NCBI GenBank assembly: GCA_007376205.1
Contig: VMFU01000001.1
Span: 1-64,000 of the forward strand
Reading direction: 5' to 3'
From: Candidatus Peregrinibacteria bacterium Gr01-1014_25
Lineage (GTDB): Bacteria > Patescibacteriota > Gracilibacteria > Peribacterales > Peribacteraceae
Length of the DNA: 64,000 nucleotides
Shown here: one piece after another, positions 15,819-22,876 of the stretch
How positions within the stretch are numbered: position 1 is the stretch's first letter
Layout: the number at the start of each line of letters is the position of its first letter
Notes under the pieces: model-generated
The model's input: the letters and a program-made list of their open reading frames with translations, nothing else
The model's database searches: none
Told to the model about the DNA's origin: nothing
Made by a program: the position numbers and the translations under genes

Positions 15819-15866
15819 TGAGTGACGGATGCGGCTATCGATGACGATCTCTGCATCCGTCACTCA
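15819..15866. promoter_or_regulatory. Large dyad upstream of the AT-hook gene
   Basis: Perfect 14-bp arms TGAGTGACGGATGC (15819-15832) and its complement (15853-15866) with a 20-nt loop. There is no T-tract on either side, so an operator or structured RNA is more likely than a terminator. It lies in the 250-bp gap between two divergent genes. Confidence 0.6.
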
Positions 15867-16004
15867 CACGCTTGCCTTTGGTCTCAATGAGCATATCCAG
15901 AAGCGACGAGCGCCTCCGGGAAGAAGGACTTTTCCATTATCCAGTACACGTGTCAAGAAGCTTGCACATGCATATTTCTCCTTTGAAAGCGGTACGATCA
16001 TCGC

Positions 16005-17036
16005 ATGACCCCGCGCATCGCCATTGCCATGCCCACGTACGAGCCGGACCCCGCGCACCTGCGCGCGGCCGTCGAGAGCGTTCGCACGCAGACGGAACGT
16101 GACTGGACGCTCCTGGTGCATGACGACGCGTCGACCGCCGACGTGCGGCATATGATCGAACCGTACCTCGCCGATCCGCGCGTGACATTCGTCCGGAGTG
16201 CCGATCGCCTCGGCATCGGGGGCAACTGGAACGCGTGCGTCCGCCGGACACCTGCGCCATTCTTCCAATTCCTCTTCCAGGACGACGCCTGGGAACCGCA
16301 TGCGCTCACGAGAGCGCTCGCCGCGATGGATGCTCATTCGAGCGTCGGACTCGTATCACTCGCGCACGCGTACCAGTTCGACGACCTGTCGCTGCGGCTT
16401 CCAATATACGACGACGTCCTTGCGGCACAACGCGCGATTGGGAGCGGATTCCATCGCGGAGTCGACGTCCTTCGTTGGTGGATCGAACGTGGCCTGCGAC
16501 CGAATGTTATCGGCGAACCCAGCTTCGTCTGCCTTCGCCGCTCGGTGATCGACGCCGTCGGCCCCTTCGCCGAAGATCTGCCGCAATTCCTGGATGCGGA
16601 CATGTGGGCCCGATGTCTGGGCAGGAGCGACTGGTTCTTCGTCGGCGAGGAATGCGGATTCTTCCGCGTGCACGGCGGCGCGGCGAGCGTGAAGCATGCA
16701 GAGAGCGGCACGGGCATGACCGACCGCCTGCAGGCATTCGAGAGGCTCATCCCCCTGCTGACGCCCGAACTGCGGGGTGTCGCGCGAGCGGCGCGCGGCA
16801 ACATGCTGCGGGAGATGGTGGGGAAATTCTTGAGACGAGTGAGCAACGGACGACGAACGGCGGGCAGCCCCACTTCGCCAAGGCTTCGAGGGGCAAGCGG
16901 GCAGCCCCACTTCGCCAAGGCTTCGAGGGGCAAGCGGGCAGCGGGCAAAGGAGCAATGTTCCTGATCGGCTACATAGTGAACCATCCGCTTCTCTGCACC
17001 AGAGCACTCCTGCAGGCGGTGTTTCACACTAGGTGA
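16005..17036 (+). CDS. Glycosyltransferase family 2
   Basis: GT-A type transferase of 343 aa using a nucleotide-sugar donor. It shows the start strand IAIAMPTYEPD, LLVHDDASTADVR, then LGIGGNWNACVRRTPAPFFQFLFQDDAW (the DxD-like QDD) and an acceptor-side DADMWARCLGR. The C-terminal 60 residues carry a tandem insertion: two 37-base copies (16861-16934) give [16 protein letters not shown] followed by a second reading of the same element, just before a final hydrophobic segment. A TACGAT -10 lies 6 nt before the ATG (leaderless). It overlaps the convergent korB gene by 8 bases. Confidence 0.88.
   Translation: MTPRIAIAMPTYEPDPAHLRAAVESVRTQTERDWTLLVHDDASTADVRHMIEPYLADPRVTFVRSADRLGIGGNWNACVRRTPAPFFQFLFQDDAWEPHALTRALAAMDAHSSVGLVSLAHAYQFDDLSLRLPIYDDVLAAQRAIGSGFHRGVDVLRWWIERGLRPNVIGEPSFVCLRRSVIDAVGPFAEDLPQFLDADMWARCLGRSDWFFVGEECGFFRVHGGAASVKHAESGTGMTDRLQAFERLIPLLTPELRGVARAARGNMLREMVGKFLRRVSNGRRTAGSPTSPRLRGASGQPHFAKASRGKRAAGKGAMFLIGYIVNHPLLCTRALLQAVFHTR
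16841..16950. repeat. Composite repeat: heptamers plus a 37-base unit twice
   Basis: Degenerate heptamers (16841-16868) lead into two exact 37-base copies at 16861-16897 and 16898-16934 (start CGGGCAGCCCCACTTCGCC), then CGGGCAG/CGGGCAA. One inverted copy occurs at 39662-39698 inside another gene. Confidence 0.85.
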
Positions 17037-17928
17037 AACGCTTGAGCCACTTGCCGGTGTCCACGATCTCCACTTCCTCCGCGGGCGTCGTCTTCTTGTC
17101 CTTGCGCGGCACAAGACGGTCGTAGAAATGCGGCAGGTCGGTCCGCTGGTAGAGGATGCCGCAGGCGATCCTCTTCGACGTATCGGCCGTTGCAAGCTGG
17201 CGCGCTTTCGCGGCATCTGACGGATCGTGTCCTTCGGCATTGCAGTCATAGCAACGCTCCAGCAGGTACTCGTGCGTCGCGAAGTGGTTGTAGGTGGGAC
17301 ATGCCTGCAGCACGTCGACGAACGCGAAACCGTGCTGTTGATGCGCGATCGCGGCCGCGAACATTTTCGTCATGTGCGGAATGTCGCCGCTGAACGTGCG
17401 CGCGACGAACGTCGGTTCGAGAGAGAAGAGGAAGTCCATCGAATGGATCGTCCGCTCGGGAATGCCGTTCGGTGCGGCGTTCATCGGCTGGTCCTGCCAC
17501 GTGAGCGCGCTCGCCTGTCCGGTCGTGAGGCCGTAGTTGCCGTTATTGTGCAGGATGAACGTGATCGGATAGTTGCTCCGGACGGCATGGACGAGATGCC
17601 CGACCCCCTCGGAGAACGACGCGCCGTCTCCGCCGAAGGCAAGTACCGGCACGCGGGGATTCGCCAGCTTCGCGCCCGCGGCGAACGGGAGCACGCGGCC
17701 GTGCAGGCCATGGAAGCGGTAGCCGAGGAGCTTGTCGCTCATGTTGCCGTGGCAGCCGACGTCGTAGCAGAGCAGCGCCTGCCAGGGCGCGATCTTGAGC
17801 TCGACGAGCGCCCGCTGCATCGCGGTCCAGATGCCGTAATCCCCGCACCCGTCACACCACGTGCAGCGGTTGGCGCAGCGGTACTGCTGCATGGACGATC
17901 CCGATCCTGTCATCAGCGGAATACTCAT
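17029..17928 (-). CDS. korB: 2-oxoacid:ferredoxin oxidoreductase, beta subunit
   Basis: The thiamine-diphosphate subunit that decarboxylates a 2-oxoacid such as pyruvate or 2-oxoglutarate and passes electrons on. Evidence: the N-terminal cysteine set CANRCTWCDGCGDYG, the TPP motif GGDGASFSEG..NNGNYGLTTGQASALTW, and a C-terminal CPTYNHFATHEYL region. The length is 299 aa. The start ATG at 17928 overlaps the alpha-subunit stop (ATGA). The position of the TPP motif and the NGNYGLTTGQ wording fit the KorB/PorB family; which 2-oxoacid is used cannot be read from sequence. Confidence 0.9.
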   Translation of the reverse strand: MSIPLMTGSGSSMQQYRCANRCTWCDGCGDYGIWTAMQRALVELKIAPWQALLCYDVGCHGNMSDKLLGYRFHGLHGRVLPFAAGAKLANPRVPVLAFGGDGASFSEGVGHLVHAVRSNYPITFILHNNGNYGLTTGQASALTWQDQPMNAAPNGIPERTIHSMDFLFSLEPTFVARTFSGDIPHMTKMFAAAIAHQQHGFAFVDVLQACPTYNHFATHEYLLERCYDCNAEGHDPSDAAKARQLATADTSKRIACGILYQRTDLPHFYDRLVPRKDKKTTPAEEVEIVDTGKWLKRFT

Positions 17929-19721
17929 CGTTTGGGAAGGAAGGAACGCAGACCGGCAACCAATGCATCGCAGAACCATGGTCGCCCATCGTACGCGAGG
18001 AGCCTGTCCGTGATATCGACGCCCGTTTGCTGCCGAAGCAAAAGGCCGAGCTGACCCTGCTGGTTGCACTCGACGAGGACGATCTTCTTTGCACGCTTCG
18101 CCATCTCCAGAAAACGCTTCGTCTTAAGCGGCCAGAGGTAGGTGTAATGGAGGTAGGCGGCTGTGAGATGTGAGTTATGAGATGTGAGCTGCCGAAGAGC
18201 ATCGAGGATCACGCCTTTATTACTTCCCCAACTCACCACAAGCATATCGATTTTCCCTTTGTCCGAATCCCCATTCCCGAATCCCTCGCCAAGCACCTCC
18301 GGCTCCGGCAACGCCTTGGCGATCGCCGACAATTTCTTCATCCGCTTCTCCATCTGCGCCACCGCGTTCTCCTTCGTTTCATCTACCGACCCGTCGGCGC
18401 TGTGCTCGTCCGCCTGCATGCAGTAGGTCGCCGCTTTGCTGCCCGGGAGCCACCGCGCGCTGACGCCATCCTTCGCCGACGGATCGAAGCGGTCGGTACC
18501 GTTGAGCTTGGCGAGTTCCGCGGCCTTGGTCACCAGCCTGCCGCGGCGAACGGCCGCCTGTTTCTGGTCGAAGGGATCGGCGGTGAAGAGCACCTCGGCG
18601 GTCTGCTTGTCGGTCATCAGGATCACGGGCGTCTGCCACTCCTCCGCCAGGTTGAACGCCTCGGCGGAGAGGCGGAAGCAATCCTCGGCGTCACTCACGC
18701 AGAGGACGATGCGCGGGAATTCGCCGTGCGCCGCCCCCACCGCAAGGAGGAGATCACCCTGGGCCGTCCAAGTCGGCAAGCCAGTCGCCGGACCGGGCCT
18801 TTGGGCGAGGACGAACACCGACGGATTCTCGATCATCGCGTTCATCGAGACCGTCTCGGACATCAGATCGAACCCTCCGCCGCTCGTCCCCGTCGCCGCC
18901 CGCGTCCCCATCGCCATCGCCCCGCTCATCATCTGGGCCGCGGTGATCTCGTCCTCGGCCTGTTTGATGACGAGTCCCGCATCGTTCTGCATGTCCGCCA
19001 TGAAAGAGAGGAGCGGGCTCGACGGCGTCATCGGGTAGCCGACGTACATCCGACATCCGCCGTGGATCAACCCGAGTCCCATCGCCTGACTGCCGGTGAC
19101 GAGTACACAATCCTTCCACCGACGCGCATCCGGATCGGGCAGGGCAATGCGCGCCGTCGGCGCATGCTGCTTCTTGTAGGCGACACCCTCGTCGATGCAC
19201 GCGAAATTCATCCGTACAGCCTCCTCGCCCTTGCGCCCGAACTGCTCGCGGACGAGGGCCTTGAGATCATCAATAGGCCTGTCGAGCAGCGACCATACCA
19301 CCGATGTGATGAGCACGTTGCCGAAAATCGCCTTGGCTTCCAGGCGCTCGAGGATGTCCTCGACCGGCAGGTACATGACGGTGACGTCCTCGCGCTTCAG
19401 CCACTTCTCGGTCTCGGCAGGGAACGTCCACTGCGGCGTCTGGTGCAGGATGATGCCGCCGCGCTTCAGCTCAGGCGCATTTTGCTCCAGACCATGATGG
19501 TTGAAGCACACGAGGATATCGATGCCGGTCTCGCTGCTCTCGATCCGTTCATGCGAAACGTCCAACTGGTAGCTGCTGTGACCGCCTTTGATGAGGGACA
19601 TGTACTCGCGGTAACCGAAGACGCAGTACCCCGAGCGCTTGAGTCCTTTGGCGCACATCTCGCCCACGGAGTTCACCCCCTGACCTTGAGCCCCCGTGAT
19701 TTTCAGCGACACCCTTTTCAT
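17925..19721 (-). CDS. korA: 2-oxoacid:ferredoxin oxidoreductase, fused gamma-alpha subunit
   Basis: 598 aa. Residues 1-190 form the gamma domain (SLKITGAQGQGVNSVGEM.., FNHHGLEQ). Residues about 210-590 form the alpha domain with TGSQAMGLGLIHGGCRMYVGYPMTPSSPLL, EDEITAAQMMSGAMAMGTRAATGTSGGGFDLMSE, and a C-terminal VSWGSNKGVILDAL domain. Gamma-alpha fusion is known in Kor/For-type enzymes. Two heptamer arrays (18162-18189, 18263-18290) are embedded in the late part and give QLTSHNSHLTA and GEGFGNGDSDKG. Coupled to flavodoxin upstream and korB downstream by ATGA overlaps. The start ATG 19721 is where the family begins. Confidence 0.9.
   Translation of the reverse strand: MKRVSLKITGAQGQGVNSVGEMCAKGLKRSGYCVFGYREYMSLIKGGHSSYQLDVSHERIESSETGIDILVCFNHHGLEQNAPELKRGGIILHQTPQWTFPAETEKWLKREDVTVMYLPVEDILERLEAKAIFGNVLITSVVWSLLDRPIDDLKALVREQFGRKGEEAVRMNFACIDEGVAYKKQHAPTARIALPDPDARRWKDCVLVTGSQAMGLGLIHGGCRMYVGYPMTPSSPLLSFMADMQNDAGLVIKQAEDEITAAQMMSGAMAMGTRAATGTSGGGFDLMSETVSMNAMIENPSVFVLAQRPGPATGLPTWTAQGDLLLAVGAAHGEFPRIVLCVSDAEDCFRLSAEAFNLAEEWQTPVILMTDKQTAEVLFTADPFDQKQAAVRRGRLVTKAAELAKLNGTDRFDPSAKDGVSARWLPGSKAATYCMQADEHSADGSVDETKENAVAQMEKRMKKLSAIAKALPEPEVLGEGFGNGDSDKGKIDMLVVSWGSNKGVILDALRQLTSHNSHLTAAYLHYTYLWPLKTKRFLEMAKRAKKIVLVECNQQGQLGLLLRQQTGVDITDRLLAYDGRPWFCDALVAGLRSFLPKR
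18162..18189. repeat. Heptamer array TGTGAGA-type in korA
   Basis: Four units TGTGAGA, TGTGAGT, TATGAGA and TGTGAGC in register, coding for an inserted QLTSHNSHLTA peptide. Confidence 0.8.
18263..18290. repeat. Heptamer array CCGAATC-type in korA
   Basis: Units CCGAATC, CCCATTC, CCGAATC and CCTCGCC in register within the coding sequence. Confidence 0.65.
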
Positions 19722-20182
19722 GCGCGCGGAGGAAGCGATGCGAGGAGAGCCTTCCCCCACTCCTCGACCTTCTTCTCTTGTCCATAGGGTTCGTTGATGA
19801 TCGTCAGTGCCGGCTCGATCACGCTGCCGCCATGCGTCTGCACGAAGTGCCGCAGGTGCTCGCCGGCGCGCCCCGTGTAGAAGTATCGGTCATCGCCGAG
19901 CGCGATGATCGCGACGCGACGCTTGGCGAGATCGACGCGCGCGGCACGGCCGTGCACGAAGTCATGCATGTGCGGATTGAGCTGCCCCTCGATGCCGCCG
20001 GTGTTCCACGTCCCCGACGCAAGCACGAGGACGTCGCCCTGCAGGAGATCCTCGGGCTTCGCGCGCTCCGCTTTCAACAATGCGCACTCGACCTTCTGCG
20101 TCTTCAGGAAATCACGCAACCGCTCGACGACATACTCGGTATGTCCGCTTGTCGAGGCGTAGATGATCTGCAATCGCGGCAC
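19718..20182 (-). CDS. Flavodoxin
   Basis: FMN electron carrier of 154 aa. The phosphate loop YASTSGHTEYV is near the N-terminus, followed by LVLASGTWNTGGIEGQLN and IIALGDDRYFYTGRAG, which surround the flavin. It is the first gene of the flavodoxin-korA-korB operon and overlaps korA by 4 bases, so it is the likely electron acceptor of the oxidoreductase. I chose GTG at 20182 because TACAAT (20194-20189) ends 6 nt before it. A GTG five codons upstream (20197) lies inside that element. Confidence 0.9.
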   Translation of the reverse strand: MPRLQIIYASTSGHTEYVVERLRDFLKTQKVECALLKAERAKPEDLLQGDVLVLASGTWNTGGIEGQLNPHMHDFVHGRAARVDLAKRRVAIIALGDDRYFYTGRAGEHLRHFVQTHGGSVIEPALTIINEPYGQEKKVEEWGKALLASLPPRA

Positions 20183-20212
20183 GGGGCGATTGTACACTGC
20201 TTCATAACCGAA

Positions 20213-20240
20213 TTGAGAGTTTTGTAGAGGTTTCTATACT
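20213..20240 (+). promoter_or_regulatory. Promoter TTGAGA-N16-TATACT
   Basis: -35 at 20213-20218, -10 at 20235-20240, 7 nt to the ATG at 20248. It faces the flavodoxin promoter across a 65-bp gap. Confidence 0.65.
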
Positions 20241-20247
20241 TGAGAGG

Positions 20248-21279
20248 ATGGTGCATCGAGGATTGCTGGCAATCGCTCTCGGACTCTCATGCGCCGCGTC
20301 TGCATTCGATGCACATGCACAAACCGCCATCGACGTTGTCCTGGCCCCACCGCTCTACCAACGCTCCGCCGCCCTGCGCGACGCGGTGCATCGCGATGCG
20401 CTGACGCCGCTGACGAGCGCAACGGCGATCGTCCGCGGCGACGCTCCGATGTCGCACGTGCGCGTCCGGTACAGCGCACCCGCGGGCATGGTGTTGCTGC
20501 TCGCGCCGGGAACCTACGATCCGCTCTTCCTGCCCGATGCGCTGCTGGCCGCGCTTCCTCCCGGGGTTCCGGGCGAAGTCATCATCCCCGTCATGCATGT
20601 GCCCGGGTGGCACGGCGGCATCCGCGCCATCGGCATCGCAGCGTTCTCGCCCGCGGATGCGCCGGGTGCGCTCATCGCGGTATCCGGCGTCGACCAGGCT
20701 CCGTACCATGAGCGGTGGCTGGCGGAGCTTGGCCACGTACTGCGGACGGAGAAATTCCCCGCGGCGTCGATCAACTTCCTTCTTGGATATCGCATGGGTG
20801 CGCTTCCGCTGCCCGTGCTCTTGCTCGGCATCGGCCTGGTCATCGCCGCGTTGCGGCGGCGTATGGGGTGGCCGCGCGCAATCGCGCTGTCGGCGTTCGT
20901 CGCCCTCGGCATGTACACCGTGCGCTTCGACGTCGACCTCATCCGGACGTTCGCGGCGGACGCGAGGGCGTGGCATGCCGCAGGAACGTACGGCGAGATG
21001 GGTGATCTCTACAGCATCGCCGATGCGTTCCGCGGCGAGGCTAAAGCCGTACCCAATGCACGCATCGCCGCCTGCGGACAGACGCTTGCCCCCGTCCGGT
21101 ACCTCGTCCACCCCCTGCCGACCGCTTCCTGGATGGAGGCGACTCATGCTGCGCTGCTGCGCGGATGGCAGCAGGAAGGTGATAACTACATCTGCAACAG
21201 CGACCATCGGCGCGGCGCCGTCGTGCAGACGTTCCCCGGCGGCGGCCAGCTCATCCGTTTCACCGATGCCCACCCATGA
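20248..21279 (+). CDS. Exported membrane protein of unknown function
   Basis: 343 aa. A signal peptide (1-24, after DAHA) is followed by an extracytoplasmic domain to about 180, then two membrane segments (about 190-207 and 214-228), then a second soluble domain with cysteines at NARIAACGQ and NYICNSD. No family was recognised. It overlaps the next membrane gene by ATGA, so the two are co-translated. Such exported proteins beside GT-C-like proteins often belong to surface glycosylation, but that is context only. Confidence 0.78.
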   Translation: MVHRGLLAIALGLSCAASAFDAHAQTAIDVVLAPPLYQRSAALRDAVHRDALTPLTSATAIVRGDAPMSHVRVRYSAPAGMVLLLAPGTYDPLFLPDALLAALPPGVPGEVIIPVMHVPGWHGGIRAIGIAAFSPADAPGALIAVSGVDQAPYHERWLAELGHVLRTEKFPAASINFLLGYRMGALPLPVLLLGIGLVIAALRRRMGWPRAIALSAFVALGMYTVRFDVDLIRTFAADARAWHAAGTYGEMGDLYSIADAFRGEAKAVPNARIAACGQTLAPVRYLVHPLPTASWMEATHAALLRGWQQEGDNYICNSDHRRGAVVQTFPGGGQLIRFTDAHP

Positions 21280-22619
21280 TCACCGCGCTCGCCGTCATCA
21301 TCGCATCAGCAATCATCGCCCTTGAGGGATGGCTGCTCACGCGGCTGCTCTGGCGTGATTGCTCGCGCTCGGTTGCCGCCGCGCTGGCCTATCCCGCAGG
21401 CCTCCTCCTCCACACACTCCTTTTCTTCACGCTCCTCGTCGCCGGCGTGGGATGGACGCCGCTTGGCGGCAGCATCGGCCACAGCATTCTCCTCGCATGC
21501 CTGATCGTAGGACGGATGGTCCGCCGCCCACATCTGCCCCCGGCGGCGCCGGCCGACCGACCGGCGGATGAGACTGTCCGCCGTTCACTGTCCGCTGTTC
21601 GCATTCCGTTCCTCGTCGCCATTCTCCTCCCTGCCGCGATCGGCGTCGGCTATGCCCTCCTTTTCCCCACGTACTACTGGGACACGTTCACGAACTGGCA
21701 CATGCGCGCGCTCCAGATGGCGGACGCCGGACGGCTCATCGCCGACGGCATGGCCAAACCGCAGTACCCGATCCTCCACCACGCGACGACGCTCGCGCAC
21801 ACGCTGCTCACGCCCTGGAGCGACCGCGCAGCAAACGCATCGACGCTGCTCATCAGCCTCACCGCGGGCCTCGGCATCGCCCCGCTGCTCCGCCGGCGCA
21901 GCGGGCTCACGGCCTCGCTGGCAACCCTCGCCGTCCTCCTCTCGCTCCCGCTCCTCTCGCCGCATCTGCGCCAGGGGTATGCGGAGATCCACGTCATCGC
22001 TTTCTCCTTACTCTCCGCGCTGCTCCTTGCGTGGTGGCGGGACACGGAAGATGTCGGTGCGCTACGGATATCCGCGCTGCTCGTGAGCGCGGCGGCATGG
22101 ACCAAACTCGAAGGCATGCACTTCGCGCTCGTTCCGTGGCTGCTCATCGCGGCATGGATAGCATGGAGGGACCGTGCCTGGCGTACCGTCCTGCCAAACG
22201 CCGTCCTGCCCACCCTGCTCATCAGTGCGATCTGGCCCGCGTACGTCCTCGCCAACGGCCTGCCTCTGACGCCCCATGGCGTCCACTGGGAGTGGCATAT
22301 CGACGTACTTCCGCAGCTCCTGCGGATGTTCACCGCGGCCGGATCGTTCGGCATGCACGCCTTCTTTCTTATCCTCCTCGTCACCGCATTGTTTCTCGCG
22401 CGCTCGACGAAGGCACTCCGTACTCCGGCATTCCTTTGGGGATGCATCAGCCTGGCTTTCGTCACCGGCACGTACCTCTTCACGGCCGACGCGTCGGGAC
22501 TGGAGACCCTCGTGAACGCCCCCCGCGCCTTCCTGCTGCCGGCATCCTTGCTCATCGTCGGTCTCGTCCCAACAGCGGCGCAATTGGTATTTGATAAAGC
22601 CAAAAACCCATCGCAGTAA
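21276..22619 (+). CDS. Polytopic membrane protein, GT-C glycosyltransferase-like
   Basis: 447 aa with about ten membrane helices. An acidic motif in the first large loop (YYWDTFTNWHMRALQMADAGRLI) resembles the first-loop aspartate of lipid-phosphate-sugar glycosyltransferases, and a similar WDDLGVYLNKPRLI is seen at 49672-52512. A degenerate heptamer array (21573-21607) encodes part of a cytoplasmic loop (RRSLSAVRIPF). Co-translated with the preceding exported protein. The GT-C call is inferred from topology and motif only. Confidence 0.6.
   Translation: MITALAVIIASAIIALEGWLLTRLLWRDCSRSVAAALAYPAGLLLHTLLFFTLLVAGVGWTPLGGSIGHSILLACLIVGRMVRRPHLPPAAPADRPADETVRRSLSAVRIPFLVAILLPAAIGVGYALLFPTYYWDTFTNWHMRALQMADAGRLIADGMAKPQYPILHHATTLAHTLLTPWSDRAANASTLLISLTAGLGIAPLLRRRSGLTASLATLAVLLSLPLLSPHLRQGYAEIHVIAFSLLSALLLAWWRDTEDVGALRISALLVSAAAWTKLEGMHFALVPWLLIAAWIAWRDRAWRTVLPNAVLPTLLISAIWPAYVLANGLPLTPHGVHWEWHIDVLPQLLRMFTAAGSFGMHAFFLILLVTALFLARSTKALRTPAFLWGCISLAFVTGTYLFTADASGLETLVNAPRAFLLPASLLIVGLVPTAAQLVFDKAKNPSQ
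21573..21607. repeat. Degenerate heptamer array ACTGTCC/GCCGTTC
   Basis: Alternating units ACTGTCC, GCCGTTC, ACTGTCC, GCTGTTC and GCATTCC in register inside a membrane-protein gene. Confidence 0.6.
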
Positions 22620-22667
22620 TCTTGTCTGTCCGGAGCGAACCGTAGCAATTCCTCCCCGCCGTCGCGC

Positions 22668-22694
22668 GGCCCCTTTGGGGGTCCCGAAGGGGCC
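22668..22694. repeat. GGCCCCTT inverted repeat
   Basis: 8-bp arms at 22668-22675 and 22687-22694, 11-nt loop. A short T-run (TGTTTT) follows about 5 nt later on the + strand, so it may end transcription of the membrane-protein pair. It lies in the 257-bp gap before the acetyl-CoA synthetase gene. Confidence 0.45.
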
Positions 22695-22788
22695 AGCCTG
22701 TTTTCCATACATACATGATCGGTCCACGTCTTTTCCTTCTTCCCCATGCCCGGCTGGAACGTCAGACGGCGGAGACTTTTCTTTGGCT

Positions 22789-22816
22789 ACTTTCTTTGTG
22801 TGGTGACAAAGAAAGT
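22789..22816. repeat. ACTTTCTTTGT palindrome
   Basis: Perfect 11-bp arms at 22789-22799 and 22806-22816, loop GTGGTG. It is related to the palindrome at 1-26, and the wording CTTTGGCTACTTTCTTTG resembles palindromic repeats dispersed in other bacteria. It is in the same gap as the GGCCCCTT repeat. Confidence 0.65.
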
Positions 22817-22876
22817 GGCGAATTGGTAAGACGAAGAAAGGACGAAACAGGTGATCCATGGTATACTATGGGGATT

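Noticed and set aside
18177..19787. 536-codon open frame on the + strand
   Set aside because: Antisense to korA, which has clear TPP-oxidoreductase motifs.
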